A model generated the notes under the pieces. That model saw only the letters and a list, made by a program, of their open reading frames with translations, was not told the DNA's origin and searched no databases. This document shows positions 59,420-64,000 of a stretch of DNA of 64,000 nt, piece after piece. This DNA comes from Ailurus styani (taxonomy: Eukaryota > Chordata > Mammalia > Carnivora > Ailuridae): the NCBI GenBank assembly GCA_002007465.1, contig LNAC01000032.1, positions 4,276,536 through 4,340,535 of the forward strand, written 5' to 3'. Every line of letters starts with the position of its first letter. Positions within the stretch are counted from its first letter, which is position 1. Position numbers and translations under genes: made by a program.

Positions 59420-59540
59420 TCAATCCTCTTGTCTCAGAAACCATGCAGATGAGAGCTAATGCACAGTAATTTGTTCAAAGTCATGTAACTCATAAATAAT
59501 AGAGGTGAGGATAGAAACTGGATCTTCTGGTCCAATGTTT
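59420..59540 (-). mobile_element. possible MIR fragment
   Basis: 'gtaatttgttcaaagtcatg' followed by 'taactcataaataatagagg' resembles an inverted MIR core. Diverged. Confidence 0.4.
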
Positions 59541-59828
59541 TCTCTCCTTAGCAGGAATTAAAAACTCCTCAGTTTCACATGCCTCAACACTATTTCTCTG
59601 CATCATGTTCAAAATTTAGAGGTATGTTAGAGTTTTCTAGAGAATGTTTTCAATGACTATACTAAACTGTATTGGGGTAAGAAAAGCTGAAATAACTTTG
59701 ATCATTTGGGGACAAACTATCAGAATCAACAAGTTAAATAATAGCTAGTTCAAGTTGATTCCAACATAAAATTTTATTTCATTCTATTCAATAAATATTT
59801 TGAGTGCCTACTATGTACCAGCCATTGT

Positions 59829-60016
59829 TTGTTTATTTTTCAAAGATTTTATTTATTTTTCAGAGAGAGAGAGAGCACAAGCAGGGGGAGCAGCAGCAGA
59901 GGGAGAAGCAGGATCCCCAATGAGCAGGGAGCCTGATGTGGGACTCGATCCCAGGACCCTGGGATCATGACCTGAGCTGAAGGCAGACACTTCACTGACT
60001 GAGCCAACCAGGCATC
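59829..60016 (-). mobile_element. older CanSINE
   Basis: Minus-strand copy with tail 'aaagattttatttatttttc' and head end 'gagccaaccaggcatccc'. ACCAGCCATTGT occurs on both sides (about 59817 and 60022). Confidence 0.92.
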
Positions 60017-61214
60017 CCTGAACCAGCCATTGTGTGACTGTTTCAGGGAAAAACATCTGGGGAATTAATGGCTGCCCACAAATCTGCACTATAATATACT
60101 TGGCAAAAGAGGGAAATGATCTAGATTAGAAAAACATGTTTAAAGAAATTCCACTTGCAGTCAATATTGGGTCAGATGTGACTGTTACATATCTTTGGAC
60201 CCTATCATTTGGGACAGATTTGAAAAACGAAGGATGTTCAAAGACAACTCAAAAAGTTTGCTAAGTGGGTTGAAAAACAGTCTTTCTTTCTTTTTTTGAA
60301 AAATAGTCTAAGAAAAGGTTTATGAAACAGAAATTACTGAGCCCAAATAAGAGACAGTTGAGTAATTTCCAGAGAGTGTTCTTTGAATAAATGGAGTATA
60401 GGGTCTGGAGACACTGACCAGCTATGTCCATTAGCCAAAATTACCTGACGATACTGCACTGGTATAAATTATAATTTCAAGAATTTAGATTTAATATGAG
60501 AAAAAATATCCCAATAGTAAGATGTGTTATTGTGAGTGACTTTAGTCTCCCTTAGAGATTTGAGATATAACTGGGTGATTTCTTTAAAACCTTGTAAAGA
60601 CATCATACTTGGGTAATTAATTGATGCTGGTTTAGATGGAAGTTTTTAGGCCCCAAATTAAAATGTGAAAAGGTTGTATTATAACCATCCCACCTAGATT
60701 GCTTATTTGAAGTTTAATTTTTTTGTTTTGAAACCCTTTCTTTAGTAGTAAAAGGACAAAAATTCCAGCTTCGATGATATTTTGTTTATATCTATAAGAA
60801 ATGTTGTTTTAAGGGGCTGTTTCCTAAGTCTTTTTCACATTAAAAAAAGCGTACATAATTCCATACAGGCCAACTTTCAAATAACAAAAGTATAAAGCAA
60901 GAATTACTTGAGCTAGTCTCAGAAATTAGGAAATATATTTTTGAGACATTATATCACACTGACATCATTTGCCTTCTCATTATCTTCAAATTTTCAGATT
61001 TAATAATCCACTGAATAGAATGCCAATCTCTTTAAAAAAAGAGGAAGGGAGAGAAGAAAGAGAGGGGGAAAATGGTGGAAGCCCCACAGTAAAAAAATAA
61101 GCAACAATCAGAAAAGAATATTTTTAAATTCTTAAATATAGATTAAATGTGTTATTATATTAAACTAGCTTTTGCATGGAAAATCTGATTACATAATAGT
61201 TTATTTTAAAATGC

Positions 61215-61655
61215 TATGAGTGATTTATTCATTCCTTTGTTCCACAAATAATATTCAAGTGCCAGTTATGTGCCAGGCCTTATTCTAAGGTTCTTGAGAC
61301 ACACCAGTGAACAAAACAAAGATCCCTGTCCTCAAAAAATTTGTATTCTAGTAGGGGATACAACAATAGACATGATAAATAAGTAAATAATACAGTACAT
61401 TAGAAGGTGATAAACGGTACTAAAAAGAGAAAAGCAGTAGAGAGGTGTACTGGTGGTGGTAGGTAGGGGTCACAGTATTGAATCCGAGTGTCAGGGTGGT
61501 CTCCCTGATAAGCTGACATTTGTGTAAAGAGGTGAGAGCGTTAGCCAAGCTGAGAACTGGGGGAAGAGCATCCCAGAGAGAGGGAACAGTTGGAGCAAAA
61601 GTCCTAAGACAGGAGCAGTTTGAGGATCAGTGAGGAGGCTGGAGATAGTCAATAT
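61215..61655 (-). mobile_element. L2, well-preserved 3' part
   Basis: 'gccagttatgtgccaggcct', 'gtgaacaaaacaaagatccc', 'gtattctagtaggggataca', 'gggaagagcatcccagagag' and 'aggaggctggag' are in L2 order. Confidence 0.8.
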
Positions 61656-61669
61656 GAGTTAATATGTTT

Positions 61670-61995
61670 ATGTTATATAAGATAAGGGTCTACTTTCATT
61701 CCTTTGCATGTAAATATCCAGTTATCCCAGAACCATTTATTGAAAAGTCTATCTTATCTCCATAGAGTATTCTTGGCTCCCATGTCAAATATTAGTTGAC
61801 CATATATGCTTGGGTTTACTTCTGTACTACTGATTTTGTTCTACCGGTCTGTACACCTATTTTTATGTGAATACCATACTGCTTTGATGACTATAGCTTT
61901 GTAGTATAGCTTGAAATCACGAAGCATGATGCTTCTTGCTTTGTTCTTCTTTATCAGGATTGCTTTGGCTACTTGGGGTCTTTTCTGTTGGCATG
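61670..61995 (-). mobile_element. L1 ORF2 fragment
   Basis: Inverted L1: 'tatccagttatcccagaacc', 'atttattgaaaagtctatct', 'ccatactgctttgatgacta' and 'tttgtagtatagcttgaaat'. Confidence 0.85.
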
Positions 61996-62024
61996 TTTTT
62001 AATAAGTAGTATAAGTAGTAGGTC

Positions 62025-62170
62025 TATAATGTACAGTGTTATGACTATAGTTGACACTACTCTAGAACTTATATGAAAGTTGTCATGAGAGTAAATCCTA
62101 AGACATCTCATCACAGAAAAATTTTGTCCTTGTTTCTTTTGTACCTATATGAGATAATGGATGCTAACTG
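62025..62170 (+). mobile_element. L1 3' UTR fragment
   Basis: 'ctataatgtacagtgttatg' followed by 'actatagttgacactactct' and 'catgagagtaaatcctaaga' match a sense L1 3' UTR end. Confidence 0.7.
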
Positions 62171-62189
62171 TACTTACTGTGGTAAGAGA

Positions 62190-62990
62190 GTCAACGAGGG
62201 CAGAGTGTGAGGAAATGAGGTCCAGAGGACTCTGTGAGACACCGGGTGGACTTCCATTTGTTTGTCTGGAACCAAGCGTGTGCTGAGGCAGAGCTATGAA
62301 CGCTGGCATCTCATTTCTGTTTTAAAAGATTCCCTGAGTCTCTGGGTTGAGAGGGGACCGTGGAGGGGCCAGCATGGAAGCAGGGAGACCTGCCAAAGGC
62401 TCCTGTGGTGCAGGTCCATCGTTCCTCCCTCATAACGCTGAAATCCAAAAGCTATTTCTGTTACTCAACCAAACGGTCTTTGGTAGCCAGATGAGCATAC
62501 ATAGTCCTAAGTTTCACTGTAGAAACATTAATCTGTTTCAGTATATGTATGTACCTTATGACTTTTCTAAACTCTGAAAAATTCCATATCCCAGAAGTCA
62601 TCTGGATAAAGGAATTGGACCTGTCCTCCCAGGGAAGAATGGCTTGGATCAGGGAGGCCGTACAGGAGACGACGGGAGGCGCTCCCACTTGAGAGAGAAT
62701 TGGAAGGTAAGGCTAACTGCATTTCCATATGGATTGAATGTGGGTGTCAAAAGAGTAGCTGAAGAGGACTCCAAATTCTTTGGCCTTAGCAAGTGGTAGG
62801 ACAGAGGTGACATCTCCTGGGGTGGAAAAGGCTGTGGGTAGAGTGTGTTTGGGTTCACAATCAGAGTCAATCAGACATGCGGAGCCTGACACAGGTATTT
62901 ACATCTAACTTGCATCTCATTTGCATCTCAAAGGATAAATGGGCAGGGGGATATCCAAGTCTAGAGTTTGGGGAGAAGTCTGGTTTAGAG
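62190..62990 (-). mobile_element. possible further L2 sequence
   Basis: Parts such as 'tgaagaggactccaaattct' and 'ttggccttagcaagtggtag' resemble internal L2. The rest is not recognised. Confidence 0.4.
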
Positions 62991-63804
62991 ATGTATTTAT
63001 GTTATAATTTTTTTCCTTGATTTCCTTGATATCCTAAAATATCTTAGGCCTTCCTCAGGGGGACAACACATAACTACACACATGCACACACATTATAAAG
63101 AAAAGCTCTGTTTTACAACCTCTTCCATTAAACAAATATATATCTTTCAATGTAAAGAAAAATATAACTGAAGTATAGGGCTGTTTGGAAACTGCCCAGC
63201 AGTGGCTGTCATTAATGTCACCTGAACATTTATGACATGAGGAGAGCCAAATTCTATTCTCAGACCCGTAGGAGAGTAAAGATGGCTTAAGAAATTATTT
63301 TGCCAGAAGCGAGGAAAATATCAATGAAGAGATGGTGTTGAACAAAAATAGTGCTAAGGTTCCTTTCTGCTCTCACAGTGAATAAGCACTAGTTGTTTGT
63401 CCTGAATTCAAAACTTAGAACCCTCCCCTTATTCAGAAAATATGCCATAATCACAAGACAGTAAATTAAGAAGTGTCCAAAATACCCTCGTCCATGCGAA
63501 CGTTAAGCAGCACTCCAGCTGAAGACAAACACGAGTGAAATCGGGTTTGGGGTGGTAGTGTCCAGAGGCAGCAAAGCTTTCTGCAACACACGGCCACCTT
63601 GACATCCGATCAAGGGAATTCTTTCCCAGGGCATGTCTTTAAGATCACACTCTTAAATGAGAGCTTAGAATGAGAGCTCTCAAATACTGTCAGAACTCCA
63701 TGTTTGCCCAGTCTTATCCTGCTGAATTCTACTGGTGAACTTTAATGTTACTTTTAATTCATATGTGGGTTGAAATAGAGAGGAATAATGGAAAGAAAGA
63801 CATA

Positions 63805-63989
63805 CTTTTTTTTAAAAGAGAGATAGAGAATGCCAGCAAGTGGGGAGGGGCAGAGGGAGAGAGAATCCCAAGCAGACTCCATGCCCAGCACAGAGCCTGA
63901 CCAGAGCTCCATCTCACAACCTTGAGATCATGACCTGAGCCAAAATCAGGAGTGGGACGCTTAACCTACTGAGCCACCGAGGCAGCTCT
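63805..63989 (-). mobile_element. older CanSINE
   Basis: Diverged minus-strand copy: 'cttgagatcatgacctgagc' and 'acctactgagccaccgaggc'. The tail is a short T run at 63807-63814. Confidence 0.88.
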
Positions 63990-64000
63990 TGAAGGACATA

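Larger units (their letters stand above)
48290..64000 (-). other. NPNT: NPNT intron (partial, >15.7 kb)
   Basis: I searched this stretch for the proline-rich/RGD linker exon and for EGF exons and did not find them, so it appears to be a single large intron running off the right edge. Repeats and the tRNA fragment inside it are listed separately. Parts with no recognised element include 49510-50540, 55100-56340, 57451-58284, 58411-59420, 60017-61214 and 63000-63800. Confidence 0.7.

Noticed and set aside
48290..64000. Search for the NPNT RGD/proline-rich exon and EGF exons
   Set aside because: No segment encoding RGD followed by VF, WWPP or an EGF cysteine pattern with splice sites was found; these exons appear to lie beyond the right edge.

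Overview
The window is nuclear DNA of a carnivoran mammal, most likely a mustelid (ferret, mink, marten or otter group). The main evidence is about twenty tRNA-Lys-derived CanSINEs. The younger copies carry the head GGGGCGCCTGGGTGGCTCAG and a body ending in a CTGCC/CTACTTGTGATCTC and AAATAAATAAA tail, which I associate with mustelids and not with dogs or cats. L1, L2, MIR, hAT (MER5/MER20) and ERVL-MaLR remnants fill much of the rest. Only one protein-coding gene is visible. The sequence has two long N gaps (32110-32190 and 53563-53692) and three single Ns that each sit between direct duplications. || Layout. Positions 1 to about 35 kb look intergenic. They hold repeats, one GC- and CpG-rich block near 9.8-10.1 kb with no recognisable gene, a large L1-rich region (24-34.4 kb) and a short retrocopied fragment of U4 snRNA. 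From about 35.02 to 48.29 kb, on the minus strand, lie the 3' end and the last four coding exons of nephronectin (NPNT): a 3' UTR of about 2.7 kb, the terminal exon 37733-37843, and exons 39215-39471, 47602-47700 and 48203-48289. All visible splice sites are GT/AG and every codon phase agrees across the junctions. The exons encode the integrin alpha8beta1 auxiliary motif (LFEIFEIER) that follows the RGD region, and a complete four-cysteine MAM domain. From 48290 to the right edge is one NPNT intron of more than 15.7 kb; the exons for the signal peptide, EGF repeats and RGD linker lie beyond the window. If human gene order holds, the left flank is the NPNT-TBCK interval. || Most interesting observations. 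(1) Two tailless retrocopies of cleaved structural RNAs, each flanked by 16-bp target-site duplications: a 5' half of tRNA-Cys(GCA) ending exactly at the anticodon (51444-51478), and the first ~64-68 nt of U4 snRNA (30168-30230, minus). (2) A CR1/L3 LINE protein-coding fossil with an intact 83-codon frame inside the NPNT 3' UTR. (3) An orphan CpG island. (4) A perfect 26-bp palindrome at 11554-11579. (5) A probable five-residue C-terminal extension of nephronectin. I found no bacterial-style system, CRISPR array or phage content, and most open frames in the window are chance frames inside repeats.
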